From an uncultured Blautia sp. (GTDB taxonomy: Bacteria; Bacillota; Clostridia; Lachnospirales; Lachnospiraceae), in the NCBI GenBank assembly GCA_937893675.1, contig CALBGI010000055.1:1-64000 (forward strand): a stretch of DNA of 64,000 nucleotides, read 5' to 3'. A model generated the notes under the pieces. It saw only the letters and a list, made by a program, of their open reading frames with translations, had not been told where the DNA came from and searched no databases. Made by a program: the position numbers and the translations under genes. Below, piece after piece: positions 44,689 through 53,264 of the stretch; the stretch's first letter is position 1, and each line of letters starts with the position of its first letter.

Positions 44689-44735
44689 AAAAAACCTCTC
44701 TGATACGTTACTTCAATGTATCAGAGAGGTTTTTG
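44689..44735. terminator. Bidirectional terminator after glycan-use operon
   Basis: AAAAACCTCTCTGATAC pairs with GTATCAGAGAGGTTTTT, with an A run on one side and a T run on the other, between convergent genes. Confidence 0.9.
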
Positions 44736-44739
44736 CTGT

Positions 44740-45162
44740 CTAGTGTTTTGAAACAACGCTGCGTTTTATCTGCACCAACAATAAGACAAGGCTGACACCC
44801 AGCAGAATGTGACCAATTCCGGCAATCCCGGAGATTGCTGCATTCATACCGGAAGAAAGCGCAACATCCAGAACCTGGGAGATGCCCCGTACCAAAAACA
44901 TCACAGCGGTCAGGTTCAGACCAATATGATAAAAAATCAGCGCGCGGGCTGCGGCTGCACCGGTAAAGGAAAAATTCTTTTCCAGCAAAAGCAGCAGCAG
45001 GAAGAAGACCATGCCCAGCATGAAGTAATGGGTATGTACCACGCCCAGTGCGGTTTTGCCGGAAAAACCGTTGAATTTGGTAAACTCCCGGTAAAATACG
45101 CCTCCGATCATGGCGAGGATTGCATACAATAATGAGGTATTGATATAACGTTTCAGATACAT
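44740..45162 (-). CDS. DUF2871 membrane protein
   Basis: A 140-aa protein with four transmembrane segments. The family features are a first helix ending GGVFYREFTKFNGF, then LGVVHTHYFMLGMVFFLLLL, where the H-x-H is conserved, and further helices. The function of DUF2871 is unknown. It lies 53 bases downstream of a TetR gene on the same strand, so it is likely the target of that repressor. Confidence 0.8.
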   Translation of the reverse strand: MYLKRYINTSLLYAILAMIGGVFYREFTKFNGFSGKTALGVVHTHYFMLGMVFFLLLLLLEKNFSFTGAAAARALIFYHIGLNLTAVMFLVRGISQVLDVALSSGMNAAISGIAGIGHILLGVSLVLLLVQIKRSVVSKH

Positions 45163-45215
45163 TGTGTTACTTACACTCCTTTCTCATGGCGAAATAGCCA
45201 ATAAATGCGGAAATT

Positions 45216-45773
45216 TTAATAAAGAGTCCTGCGGACGATTTCCAGCACAGAATCAGGAGCAAAATCCTGCCGGAGAAAAGCGGACAGCATTAAAGAGAAC
45301 AATACATCTGCAAATTTCTCGGCTGTGAAGGCTTCTGTGAAGGCATCCGGGCGGACCCTGGCATCCTTTTTTAAAACGGAAGTCAGGCCGGTTAAAATAT
45401 GCTGCCAGGTCTGCTGCATTTGCTGCTTGCCTTCCGATTTATCTTCCTGCATAAAACCCAGAGAGTGAAGGGTAAAAAAAGCAGGATATTGTTTGCAGCC
45501 GTATTCCATCCGTCCATACATCCAGACAATGCAGGCCAGTGTATCCTGAAATACCGCCTCATCCTTTGGACGATGGAATATTTCACACCAGATACTCTCC
45601 ACAGTAGCGGCCATCAATGCGGCTTTGGAATCAAAATAATTATAGATGGAACCCACAGACACGTCGCAGGCTGCCGCAACAGAGCGGATGCTGACGGCAG
45701 ACCAGCCCTGCTGCTGGATCAGTTTCCTGCTGGTCTGCAGGATTTCTTCCTTTGATGTTACGATAGTATTCAT
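45216..45773 (-). CDS. TetR-family transcriptional repressor
   Basis: A 185-aa regulator. The helix-turn-helix is VSIRSVAAACDVSVGSIYNY (about 22-41), followed by FDSKAALMAATVESIW, standard for TetR. The C-terminal ligand domain is unassigned. A strong promoter with an overlapping palindrome lies just upstream (45794-45834), consistent with autorepression and control of the DUF2871 gene. Confidence 0.9.
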   Translation of the reverse strand: MNTIVTSKEEILQTSRKLIQQQGWSAVSIRSVAAACDVSVGSIYNYFDSKAALMAATVESIWCEIFHRPKDEAVFQDTLACIVWMYGRMEYGCKQYPAFFTLHSLGFMQEDKSEGKQQMQQTWQHILTGLTSVLKKDARVRPDAFTEAFTAEKFADVLFSLMLSAFLRQDFAPDSVLEIVRRTLY

Positions 45774-45793
45774 TGCATCTCATCACCCCAAAT

Positions 45794-45806
45794 TGAACGA
45801 TGTTCA
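45794..45806. promoter_or_regulatory. TetR-type operator
   Basis: TGAACGATGTTCA, a palindrome with arms TGAAC and GTTCA around GAT, typical of small TetR repressors. It abuts the -10 of the TetR gene promoter. Confidence 0.75.
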
Positions 45807-45834
45807 TTTTAAGCGAAGAAGCTCAAATTGTCAA
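45806..45834 (-). promoter_or_regulatory. Promoter of TetR gene
   Basis: On the minus strand, perfect TTGACA, 17 bases, TAAAAT. The operator overlaps its -10 edge and start region. Confidence 0.75.
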
Positions 45835-45862
45835 TAATTATTTGGTGATTGCGTGTAATTCA

Positions 45863-45891
45863 TTGACAAAGTTTTCTTTACGAATTATAAT
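45863..45891 (+). promoter_or_regulatory. Consensus promoter upstream of polyamine operon
   Basis: Perfect TTGACA and perfect TATAAT with exactly 17 bases between. It is the strongest promoter by sequence in the window. The nearest gene in this direction starts 277 bases later, behind a terminator. Confidence 0.8.
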
Positions 45892-45897
45892 AAGCTC

Positions 45898-46121
45898 AGT
45901 GAGTAAAACGGAGTATGTTTTGCAAAGCGAATTATTGATTGAGTTAGAAACTCAAATTTTATAAGTTGATTACTTTATAATCAGTGCGTAAGCATGTCAT
46001 CTTGTGAAACGGTCAATAAGAGTAGCTGGTATTTTACAGATTGTACTCTGAACATATTCCCTGAAAAGAGTGATTATTAACGACGTTAAAAAAGCAAGTG
46101 GATGTTTCCGCTTGCTTTTTT
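45898..46121 (+). ncRNA. Candidate small RNA or attenuated leader upstream of speA
   Basis: Between the consensus promoter and the terminator ending at 46121 lies about 220 bases with no convincing gene. Several local hairpins are visible: TTGAGTT/AACTCAA near 45940, TGATTA/TAATCA near 45970, TGC-GTAA-GCA near 45985, and AGAGTA/TACTCT with inner CTG/CAG near 46020-46050. It could be an independent small RNA, or a leader whose terminator controls entry into the polyamine genes. It matches no riboswitch class that I recognise. Confidence 0.45.
46088..46121. terminator. Strong terminator directly upstream of speA
   Basis: AAAAAAGCAAGTGGA pairs with TTCCGCTTGCTTTTTT (one G-T pair) around a three-base loop, with the T run as part of the 3' arm. 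It is only 47 bases before the GTG of speA. Confidence 0.85.
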
Positions 46122-46140
46122 GTGTAACAGGAAATATATA
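46112..46140 (+). promoter_or_regulatory. Possible secondary promoter of polyamine operon
   Basis: TTGCTT, 17 bases, TATATA, overlapping the 3' arm of the terminator. If used, the speA leader would be only about 20 bases and the upstream unit would be a separate RNA. Both boxes are weak. Confidence 0.35.
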
Positions 46141-46167
46141 TTTTTGGATTTGGCGGAGGAAGAGACA

Positions 46168-47616
46168 GTGAATCTGGAAGAACAGAAGTCCGCTCCGGTG
46201 TATGAGGCACTGGAGCGTTTTCGGAAAAAACGGGTCGTGCCATTTGACGTGCCCGGACATAAAAGAGGCAGAGGAAACCCGGAGCTGGTGAATCTTCTGG
46301 GAGAAAAATGCGTGGGTCTGGATGTGAATTCCATGAAGCCTTTGGACAATCTGGGGCATCCGGTATCCGTGATCCGCAGGGCGGAGGAGCTGACGGCAGA
46401 AGCCTTCGGGGCCGCCCATGCTTTTCTCATGGTGAACGGAACCACCAGCTCCGTGCAGAGCATGATCCTGTCGGTGTGTAAGGCCGGAGACAAAATTATT
46501 CTTCCCAGAAACGTGCACAAGAGCGTGATCAATGCGCTGGTGCTCTGCGGGGCAGTTCCGGTGTATGTGGAAGCAAAGGTAAACCATCAGATCGGCATCG
46601 TCATGGGCGTGGCTGTGGAGGAAATGCGCCGTGCCATGGATGAGCACCCGGATGCGGTGGCGGTCTTTGTGAACAATCCTACCTATTATGGCATCTGCTC
46701 CGATATCAGAGAGATCGCCAGGCTTGCCCATGAGCGCGGCATGAAGGTGCTGGCGGACGAAGCCCACGGGACGCATCTCTATTTCGGAGACGACCTTCCG
46801 GTTTCGGGAATCGCCGCGGGCGCGGACATGGCGGCAGTTTCCATGCACAAATCCGGCGGAAGCCTGACACAGAGTTCTATCCTTCTGTGCGGGGAAAATA
46901 TGGATGCGGAATATGTGCGCCAGATCATCAATCTGACTCAGACCACCAGCGCGTCCTATCTTCTGTTGTCCAGCCTTGACATTTCCAGAAGAAACCTGGC
47001 CTTAAGAGGACGGGAGTCCTTTGCCAAGGTGACCAAAATGGCGGAATATGCCAGAGGCGAGATCAATGCGATCGGCGGATATTACGCCTACGGAAAAGAA
47101 CTGATTGACGGAAAGCATGTGTTTGACTATGATGTGACGAAGCTTTCCGTGTATACCCAGGGGATCGGCCTGACGGGGATTGAGGTGTACGATCTTCTGC
47201 GGGATGAATATGACATTCAGATTGAATTCGGAGATATCGGAAATATTCTGGCCTATATCTCCATTGGAGACCGGATCCAGGATATTGAACGTCTGGTGGG
47301 GGCGCTGGAGGATATCCGGCATACCTATCAGAAAGAATCCGGCACCCTTTACTGCGGAGATTTTATCAAGCCGGAATGCGTGATGACGCCGCAGAAGGCT
47401 TTTTATGCAGAAAAGAAGCAGCTGCCGCTGCAAGATACCGCCGGCGGCATCTGTGCCGAAATGGTGATGTGCTATCCTCCGGGAATCCCGATCCTGACAC
47501 CGGGAGAGCGGATCACAGAGGAGATCATCGAGTATATTTCCTACGCAAAGGAAAAGGGCTGTTCGCTTCAGGGGACTAAGGACCCGGAGGTGGAATATTT
47601 GAGCGTCATAGTTTGA
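46168..47616 (+). CDS. speA: Arginine decarboxylase (fold-type I, SpeA-like)
   Basis: A 482-aa PLP enzyme of the Orn/Lys/Arg decarboxylase family. FDVPGHKRGRGNPEL opens the domain, FLMVNGTTSSVQSMILS (about 92-108) and VLADEAHGTHLYFGDD (about 194-209) line the cofactor, and the PLP lysine is in SMHKSGGSLTQSS. Arginine is chosen over lysine or ornithine because agmatine-processing genes follow. The GTG at 46168 has GGCGGAGGA seven bases upstream; longer frames begin inside the terminator and were rejected. First gene of the operon, 15 bases before speE. Confidence 0.88.
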   Translation: MNLEEQKSAPVYEALERFRKKRVVPFDVPGHKRGRGNPELVNLLGEKCVGLDVNSMKPLDNLGHPVSVIRRAEELTAEAFGAAHAFLMVNGTTSSVQSMILSVCKAGDKIILPRNVHKSVINALVLCGAVPVYVEAKVNHQIGIVMGVAVEEMRRAMDEHPDAVAVFVNNPTYYGICSDIREIARLAHERGMKVLADEAHGTHLYFGDDLPVSGIAAGADMAAVSMHKSGGSLTQSSILLCGENMDAEYVRQIINLTQTTSASYLLLSSLDISRRNLALRGRESFAKVTKMAEYARGEINAIGGYYAYGKELIDGKHVFDYDVTKLSVYTQGIGLTGIEVYDLLRDEYDIQIEFGDIGNILAYISIGDRIQDIERLVGALEDIRHTYQKESGTLYCGDFIKPECVMTPQKAFYAEKKQLPLQDTAGGICAEMVMCYPPGIPILTPGERITEEIIEYISYAKEKGCSLQGTKDPEVEYLSVIV

Positions 47617-47631
47617 GGGAGGTGAAGGCAG

Positions 47632-48492
47632 ATGGATATTTGGTTTTCCCAGATGGATACAGAGAATGTAAAAACCAGTATCCGTGTGGACAAACAGCTT
47701 TTCAGCGCAACCAGTGAATATCAGCGGATTGATGTGTTTGAATCCAAGGAATTCGGAAAAATGATCGTCCTTGACGGGGAGATTATTTTTTCCGAGGCGG
47801 ACGAGTTTATTTATAATGAAATGGTGGTGCATGTGCCCATGGCAGTGCATCCCAATGTGAAAAACGTTCTGATCATCGGCGGCGGCGACGGCGGCGTGGC
47901 GAGAGCGTGTATTGAGTATCCGGAGATCGAGACCATTGACGTGGTGGAGCCGGACAAGATGTTTGTAAAGGTGAGCCGGGAGTTTTTTCCGGAGACGGCC
48001 AAGGGCTTTGACGATGCGCGTGTGAAGATCACCAATCAGGACGGGCTTCGTTTCTTAAGAGGATGTGAGAATCAATACGATCTGATCATCAACGATTCCA
48101 CAGATCCCTTTGGCCATACGGAAGGCCTGTTTACCAGAGAATTTTACGGCAAATGCTATCGTGCCCTTCGGGAGGACGGCATTATGGTGTATCAGCACGG
48201 AAGCCCGTTTTATGATGAGGACGAGGCGGCATTTCGGGCCATGCACCGCAAGGTTTACAAGAGCTTTCCCATAAGCAGGGTTTATCAGGCAAGTATTCCC
48301 ACCTGCCCGGCGGGCTACTGGATGTTTGGGTTTGCCTCCAAGAAATACCATCCGCTCAGAGATTTTAACCCGGAGCGGTGGAAAAAAAGAGGAATCAAGA
48401 CCTGGTACTATACGCCCAATCTCCACAGAGGGGCGTTCATGCTTCCAAAATATATTGAAGATTTATTGAAAGAGGAGGAAAAAATAAAATGA
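47632..48492 (+). CDS. speE: Spermidine synthase-family aminopropyltransferase
   Basis: A 286-aa SpeE-type enzyme. The nucleotide-binding motif is IIGGGDGGVARACIEYP (about 81-97), then DVVEPDKMFV. The aspartate loop reads INDSTDPFGHTEGLF (about 152-166), where typical spermidine synthases have DPVGPAE, so the substrate loop differs. SpeE normally uses decarboxylated SAM made by SpeD, but no speD is in this operon. It overlaps the next gene by four bases. Confidence 0.85.
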   Translation: MDIWFSQMDTENVKTSIRVDKQLFSATSEYQRIDVFESKEFGKMIVLDGEIIFSEADEFIYNEMVVHVPMAVHPNVKNVLIIGGGDGGVARACIEYPEIETIDVVEPDKMFVKVSREFFPETAKGFDDARVKITNQDGLRFLRGCENQYDLIINDSTDPFGHTEGLFTREFYGKCYRALREDGIMVYQHGSPFYDEDEAAFRAMHRKVYKSFPISRVYQASIPTCPAGYWMFGFASKKYHPLRDFNPERWKKRGIKTWYYTPNLHRGAFMLPKYIEDLLKEEEKIK

Positions 48493-49748
48493 GCAGACTG
48501 ATGATTATCGGATGCGGCGGAGTTGCTTCCGTAGCTGTACACAAATGCTGTCAGAACAGCGAGGTTTTTGAGGAGATCATGATTGCCAGCCGCACGGTTT
48601 CCAAGTGCGATGCTTTGAAGGAGAAGCTGGCGCCCACCACAAAGACGAAGATCACCACAGCGCAGGTGGATGCGGACAATGTAGAGGAGCTGACCGCGCT
48701 CATCAAATCCTACAAGCCGGATGCGGTTCTGAATGTGGCGCTTCCCTACCAGGATCTCACCATTATGGACGCCTGCCTGGCAGCGGGGGTACACTATATC
48801 GACACAGCAAACTATGAGGCGGAGAATACCGAAGACCCGCAGTGGCGCGCGGTCTATGAAGAGCGCTGTAAGCGTCTTGGCTTTACGGCATACTTTGATT
48901 ATTCCTGGCAGTGGGCATATCAGGAAAAATTTGAAAAAGCAGGTCTTACCGCGCTTCTGGGAACCGGCTTTGACCCCGGTGTGACCAGCGTGTTTGTGGC
49001 TTACGCGCAGAAGCATTATTTTGACGAGATCCACACCATTGACATTCTGGACTGCAACGGCGGCGACCACGGTTATCCCTTTGCCACAAACTTTAATCCG
49101 GAGATCAACCTCCGCGAGGTATCTGCACCGGGCTCCTACTGGGAAAACGGCAAATGGGTGGAGATTCCGGCAATGAGCATCAAGCGGGAATACAATTTCG
49201 CAGAAGTGGGACAAAAAGACATGTACCTGCTTCACCACGAGGAGATCGAGGCTCTGGCAAAGAACATTCCGGGTGTGAAGAGAATCCGTTTCTTTATGAC
49301 CTTCGGACAGAGCTATCTGACCCATATGAAATGTCTGGAAAACGTAGGAATGCTTTCCACCGTACCGGTTGATTTTAACGGTCAGCAGATCGTGCCCATC
49401 CAGTTCCTGAGAAGACTGCTTCCGGATCCGGCATCTCTGGGCCCGAGAACCGTTGGCAAGACCAACATCGGCTGCATCTTTACCGGAATCAAGGACGGCA
49501 AGGAAAAGACCCTCTATATTTACAATGTATGTGACCACCAGGAATGCTATAAGGAAGTGGAATCCCAGGCGATCTCCTACACCACAGGCGTTCCGGCGAT
49601 GATCGGCTCCATGATGGTCGTGTCCGGATTGTGGAAGAAGCCGGGCGTATTTACCACAGACGAGTTTGATCCGGATCCCTATATGGAAGCGCTGAACCGT
49701 TGGGGACTTCCCTGGGTTGTGGAAGAAAATCCGGTATTAGTGGACTGA
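48489..49748 (+). CDS. Carboxynorspermidine/carboxyspermidine dehydrogenase (CASDH)
   Basis: A 419-aa NADPH-dependent reductase of the saccharopine-dehydrogenase fold. MIIGCGGVASVAVHKC (about 5-20) binds the dinucleotide, and ALPYQDLTIMDACLAAGVHY then IDTANYE and GTGFDPGVTSVFVAYAQKHY (about 158-177) are typical. It condenses aspartate semialdehyde with a polyamine (putrescine to carboxyspermidine, or diaminopropane to carboxynorspermidine). Four bases separate it from the decarboxylase gene. Confidence 0.9.
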   Translation: MSRLMIIGCGGVASVAVHKCCQNSEVFEEIMIASRTVSKCDALKEKLAPTTKTKITTAQVDADNVEELTALIKSYKPDAVLNVALPYQDLTIMDACLAAGVHYIDTANYEAENTEDPQWRAVYEERCKRLGFTAYFDYSWQWAYQEKFEKAGLTALLGTGFDPGVTSVFVAYAQKHYFDEIHTIDILDCNGGDHGYPFATNFNPEINLREVSAPGSYWENGKWVEIPAMSIKREYNFAEVGQKDMYLLHHEEIEALAKNIPGVKRIRFFMTFGQSYLTHMKCLENVGMLSTVPVDFNGQQIVPIQFLRRLLPDPASLGPRTVGKTNIGCIFTGIKDGKEKTLYIYNVCDHQECYKEVESQAISYTTGVPAMIGSMMVVSGLWKKPGVFTTDEFDPDPYMEALNRWGLPWVVEENPVLVD

Positions 49749-49752
49749 TCCT

Positions 49753-50895
49753 ATGAAAATTCATGAAATCCCAACACCGGCTTATGTGCTGGATGAAGAA
49801 AAGCTGAAAAAAAATCTGGAAATTCTAAAGAGTGTGAGCCAGCGGGCAGGATGTAAGATCCTGCTCGCCCAGAAGGCGTTTTCCATGTTCTGCGAATACC
49901 CCCTCATCGGGCAGTATCTGGCGGGAACCACAGCCAGCGGCCTTTATGAGGCGCGTCTGGGATATGAGGAAATGGGCAGAGAAAATCATATTTTTTCGCC
50001 TGCCTACCGGGAATCAGAAATAGACGAGATCGCAGAGATCTGCGGCCATATGATTTTTAATTCCTTTTCCCAGCTGCGCAAATACAAAGAAAAATGCCGG
50101 GGTAAGGCAAGCATCGGTCTTCGCATCAATCCGGAGTGTTCCACCCAGGAGGGCCATGCGATTTACGATCCCTGTGCGCCGGGCTCCAGGCTGGGGATTC
50201 CCTTTGAGACTTTTCAGAGGGAGGTTACAGCAGAGCCAAAGCTGCTTGAGGGCGTGGAGGGACTTCATTTTCACACGCTGTGCGAGCAGAATGCGGACGC
50301 TCTGAAAAAGACTCTGGAAGCAGTGGAGGCAAAATTTGCCCCGTACCTTTCGCAGATGAAGTGGCTGAACATGGGCGGCGGGCATCACATTACCCGCGAG
50401 GATTATGATGTGGAATGTCTGATCCGCTGCGTGCGCCATATGAAAGAGACCTACGGTCTGGAGATCTATCTGGAGCCGGGAGAGGCCATTGCCTTAAACG
50501 CCGGGTATCTGGTGACAGAGGTTATGGATGTGGTGGAAAACGGAATCAAGATTCTGATCCTGGACGCTTCTGCGGCCTGCCATATGCCGGATGTGCTGGA
50601 GATGCCTTACCGTCCGCCGCTGAAAGACAGCGGGCTTCCGGGAGAAAAGAAATATACGTATCGTCTGTCCTCCTGCACCTGTCTTGCCGGGGATGTCATC
50701 GGAGACTATTCCTTTGACCGGGAAATCCACCCGGGAGACCGGCTGTATTTTGAGGATATGGCGATTTATTCCATGGTAAAAAACAATACCTTCAACGGAA
50801 TCGGCCTGCCCTGCCTTGCGGTTATGGACGAAGACAAAAACTGCCGTGTGATCAAGGAATTTGGTTACCGGGATTTTAAGGAAAGGTTGTCGTGA
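49753..50895 (+). CDS. nspC: Carboxynorspermidine/carboxyspermidine decarboxylase (CANSDC)
   Basis: A 380-aa alanine-racemase-fold PLP enzyme. The PLP lysine is in KILLAQKAFSMFC (about 33-45); HFHTLCEQ, LNMGGGHHITREDY (about 204-217) and LEPGEAIAL mark the family. It decarboxylates the product of CASDH to spermidine or norspermidine, so the two adjacent genes give a SpeD-independent route. Its stop overlaps the possible GTG start of aguA. Confidence 0.92.
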   Translation: MKIHEIPTPAYVLDEEKLKKNLEILKSVSQRAGCKILLAQKAFSMFCEYPLIGQYLAGTTASGLYEARLGYEEMGRENHIFSPAYRESEIDEIAEICGHMIFNSFSQLRKYKEKCRGKASIGLRINPECSTQEGHAIYDPCAPGSRLGIPFETFQREVTAEPKLLEGVEGLHFHTLCEQNADALKKTLEAVEAKFAPYLSQMKWLNMGGGHHITREDYDVECLIRCVRHMKETYGLEIYLEPGEAIALNAGYLVTEVMDVVENGIKILILDASAACHMPDVLEMPYRPPLKDSGLPGEKKYTYRLSSCTCLAGDVIGDYSFDREIHPGDRLYFEDMAIYSMVKNNTFNGIGLPCLAVMDEDKNCRVIKEFGYRDFKERLS

Positions 50896-52031
50896 ACATG
50901 AAGATAAGCAGCAGATTTCCGGGACAGGAGCGCTTTCGGATGCCAGGAGAATATGAGCCCCACAGAGGCTGCGTGATGATATGGCCGGTGCGTCCGGGCT
51001 CCTGGCCTCACAGCGCGCGGGAGGCGCAGCAGACCTTTGTCACCATTGCCCGTGAGATCGCAAAAAGCGAGACGCTGTGGATGCTTGCCTTCGGGGAGCA
51101 TCTTGCGGAGGCGAAAAGCGCCTTTGCAGGCTGTGAAAATATTGAGGTGCTGGAGATAGAGACGGACGACGCCTGGGCCAGAGATGTGGGCCCTACCTGC
51201 GTGGTGAATGATGCCGGCGAGGTCAGAGGCATTGACTGGCAGTTTAATGCCTGGGGCGGGGCGTATGACGGTCTCTATGCCCACTGGGAAAAAGACAATC
51301 TGGCAGCGGAAAAGATCTGTGACGCCCTTTCCCTTGCCTGCTATGACGCGCAGGATTTTGTGCTGGAGGGCGGCTCTGTCCATGCGGACGGAGAGGGAAC
51401 GCTTCTGGTGACGGAAGCCTGCCTGCTCAGTCCGGGAAGAAACCCGCAGCTCACAAAAGAGCAGATTGAGACGAAGCTTTTGGCGTATCTGGGCGCAGAG
51501 AAGGTCATCTGGCTCCCGAGAGGAATTTATCAGGATGAGACAAACGAGCATGTGGATAATGTATGCGCCTTTGTCCGTCCCGGCGAGGTGGTCCTGGCCT
51601 GGACGGATGATCCTCAGGATCCCCAGTGGGAGCTGAGCCATGCCTGTCTGGAACTTCTGGAAAAAGAGAGGGATGCAAAAGGGCGAAAGCTCAAGGTGCA
51701 TAAGCTTCCGATTCCCCAAAAGCCGGTGTGCATTACCGAAGAAGAGCTGGCCGGTTTTGAGTTTGAAGAGGGAGAGGACATGCGGGAGGCCGGAGAACGT
51801 CTGGCTGCCAGCTATGTGAATTTTTATATTGCAAACAAAAGTGTTCTGGTCCCTCAGTTTGGGGACGTAAACGACGAGAGGGCGGTGAATATTCTGGGAG
51901 AGCTTTTCCCGGATCGGAAGGTGGTTCCGGTGTACGCCCGCCCGGTTATTGTGGGCGGCGGAAATATTCACTGCATCACCCAGCAGATCCCGCTGGGAAA
52001 AACATGTGACAGGGCAGGTGAAGAAGAATGA
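50892..52031 (+). CDS. aguA: Agmatine deiminase
   Basis: A 379-aa guanidino-modifying enzyme that turns agmatine into N-carbamoylputrescine and ammonia. Substrate and catalytic regions seen: CVMIWPVRPGSWP (about 27-39), DDAWARDVGPTCVV (about 92-105), LEGGSVHADGEGTLL (about 155-169) and the catalytic cysteine in VGGGNIHCITQQIP near the C-terminus. GTG 50892 and ATG 50898 are both usable. It overlaps aguB by four bases. Confidence 0.94.
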   Translation: MNMKISSRFPGQERFRMPGEYEPHRGCVMIWPVRPGSWPHSAREAQQTFVTIAREIAKSETLWMLAFGEHLAEAKSAFAGCENIEVLEIETDDAWARDVGPTCVVNDAGEVRGIDWQFNAWGGAYDGLYAHWEKDNLAAEKICDALSLACYDAQDFVLEGGSVHADGEGTLLVTEACLLSPGRNPQLTKEQIETKLLAYLGAEKVIWLPRGIYQDETNEHVDNVCAFVRPGEVVLAWTDDPQDPQWELSHACLELLEKERDAKGRKLKVHKLPIPQKPVCITEEELAGFEFEEGEDMREAGERLAASYVNFYIANKSVLVPQFGDVNDERAVNILGELFPDRKVVPVYARPVIVGGGNIHCITQQIPLGKTCDRAGEEE

Positions 52032-52903
52032 GAAAGGTTGTGCTTGGTGCTGTGCAGATGCAGTGCACAAGGACGGTAACGGAAAATATTGAAAAGGCAG
52101 ACAGCATGGTTCGCAAAGCGGCACAGCAGGGAGCGAATGTGATCCTTCTGCCGGAGCTTTTTGAGCGGCAGTATTTTTGTCAGGAACGAAAATATGAATA
52201 CTACGCCTACGCAAAGCCGGTTCTGGAAAATGATGCGGTTCTGCATTTTCAGACGGTTGCAAAAGAGCTTGGCGTGGTGATTCCCGTAAGCTTCTATGAG
52301 AAGGACGGAGTGGTCCTGTACAACAGCGTGGCCATGATCGACGCGGACGGACAGATTCTTGGCGTATACCGCAAGACACATATTCCGGACGACCATTATT
52401 ATCAGGAAAAATTTTATTTTACCCCCGGAAATACCGGCTTCACGGTGTGGAACACCCGTTTTGGCAGGGTGGGCGTGGGAATCTGCTGGGATCAGTGGTT
52501 TCCGGAAACGGCGAGATGCCTGGCGCTTGGGGGCGCGGAGATGCTCCTTTACCCTACCGCCATCGGAAGCGAGCCCATTCTCAACTGTGACAGTATGCCC
52601 CACTGGAGAAGATGTATGCAGGGACATGCGGGCAGCAACCTTCTGCCGGTTGCGGCGGCCAACCGCATCGGTCTGGAGACAGTAGAGCCGGATGAGGAAA
52701 ATGGCGGGCAGAGCTCGTCGCTTTTGTTTTACGGTTCATCCTTTATCACAGACGAGACCGGAGAGCTTGTGGCTTCTGCATCCAGGGATAAGGAAGAAGT
52801 GCTCACCGCGGCCTTTGACCTGGACGAGGTGGAAGAAAACCGCATGAGCTGGGGTCTGTTCCGGGACAGAAGACCTCATTGCTACGAAAAAATAAAGCAG
52901 TAG
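52028..52903 (+). CDS. aguB: N-carbamoylputrescine amidase
   Basis: A 291-aa nitrilase-superfamily enzyme that frees putrescine, CO2 and ammonia from N-carbamoylputrescine. The catalytic triad is visible: Glu in ILLPELFERQYFC (about 38-50), Lys in YRKTHIPDD (about 113-121) and Cys in VGICWDQWFPE (about 148-158). The ATGA overlap with aguA shows coupling. Together SpeA, AguA and AguB make putrescine from arginine. Confidence 0.95.
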   Translation: MRKVVLGAVQMQCTRTVTENIEKADSMVRKAAQQGANVILLPELFERQYFCQERKYEYYAYAKPVLENDAVLHFQTVAKELGVVIPVSFYEKDGVVLYNSVAMIDADGQILGVYRKTHIPDDHYYQEKFYFTPGNTGFTVWNTRFGRVGVGICWDQWFPETARCLALGGAEMLLYPTAIGSEPILNCDSMPHWRRCMQGHAGSNLLPVAAANRIGLETVEPDEENGGQSSSLLFYGSSFITDETGELVASASRDKEEVLTAAFDLDEVEENRMSWGLFRDRRPHCYEKIKQ

Positions 52904-52916
52904 GGCGGGGAAGGCA

Positions 52917-53168
52917 ATGAAGGACATTCTGGTAAAACGTCTGGAGGTTCTTGACTTTGCCATGGACTCTCCCAGGGAAACCCTGCAGAAAGCCTTTGCA
53001 AACGGGCTGATTGACGATGACAGGTGGCTGCAGATGCTGAGAAGCAGAAATCAGCTGGCGCATGACTATGACGGAACCTTTGCGGCGGAGAAATTTCAGG
53101 ATATCGTAAAAGTATACTGTCCATTATTTGAAAAACTGAAGGAAAACGCAGAGCGATATTACAGATAG
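52917..53168 (+). CDS. Short HEPN-like protein (HI0074 family), orphan
   Basis: An 83-aa helical protein matching the C-terminal two thirds of the nucleotidyltransferase-substrate-binding (HI0074) family: DSPRETLQKAFANGLIDDDR and the R-x4-H motif RNQLAH (about 43-48), which is the HEPN nuclease signature, then DIVKVYCPLFEKLKE. Family members are about 130 residues, so roughly 45-50 N-terminal residues are absent. No MNT nucleotidyltransferase partner is next to it. It follows aguB by 13 bases and may ride on the operon; it could be a remnant of a toxin-antitoxin pair. Confidence 0.65.
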   Translation: MKDILVKRLEVLDFAMDSPRETLQKAFANGLIDDDRWLQMLRSRNQLAHDYDGTFAAEKFQDIVKVYCPLFEKLKENAERYYR

Positions 53169-53206
53169 GCAGGTTGCCAAAACCTGCTTCAGACTGCAGG
53201 CAAAGT

Positions 53207-53234
53207 CCCGGACAAAAGTCCGGGCGTTTCTTTT
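53207..53234 (+). terminator. Terminator after polyamine/HEPN unit
   Basis: CCCGGAC-AAAA-GTCCGGG followed by CGTTTCTTTT. A smaller hairpin, GCAGGTT/AACCTGC, lies just before it (53169-53187). Confidence 0.75.
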
Positions 53235-53264
53235 ATCATGGAAAAGAAGAAAGAGGGGATAAAA

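Noticed and set aside
45994..46080. A 28-codon reading frame (MSSCETVNKSS...) just before the terminator, as a leader peptide
   Set aside because: No ribosome site and no run of arginine codons or other regulatory codon pattern; kept only as a remote possibility.
45892..46121. T-box, ykkC/guanidine or other known riboswitch
   Set aside because: I looked for the T-box AGGGTGG motif and for ykkC core elements and found neither.
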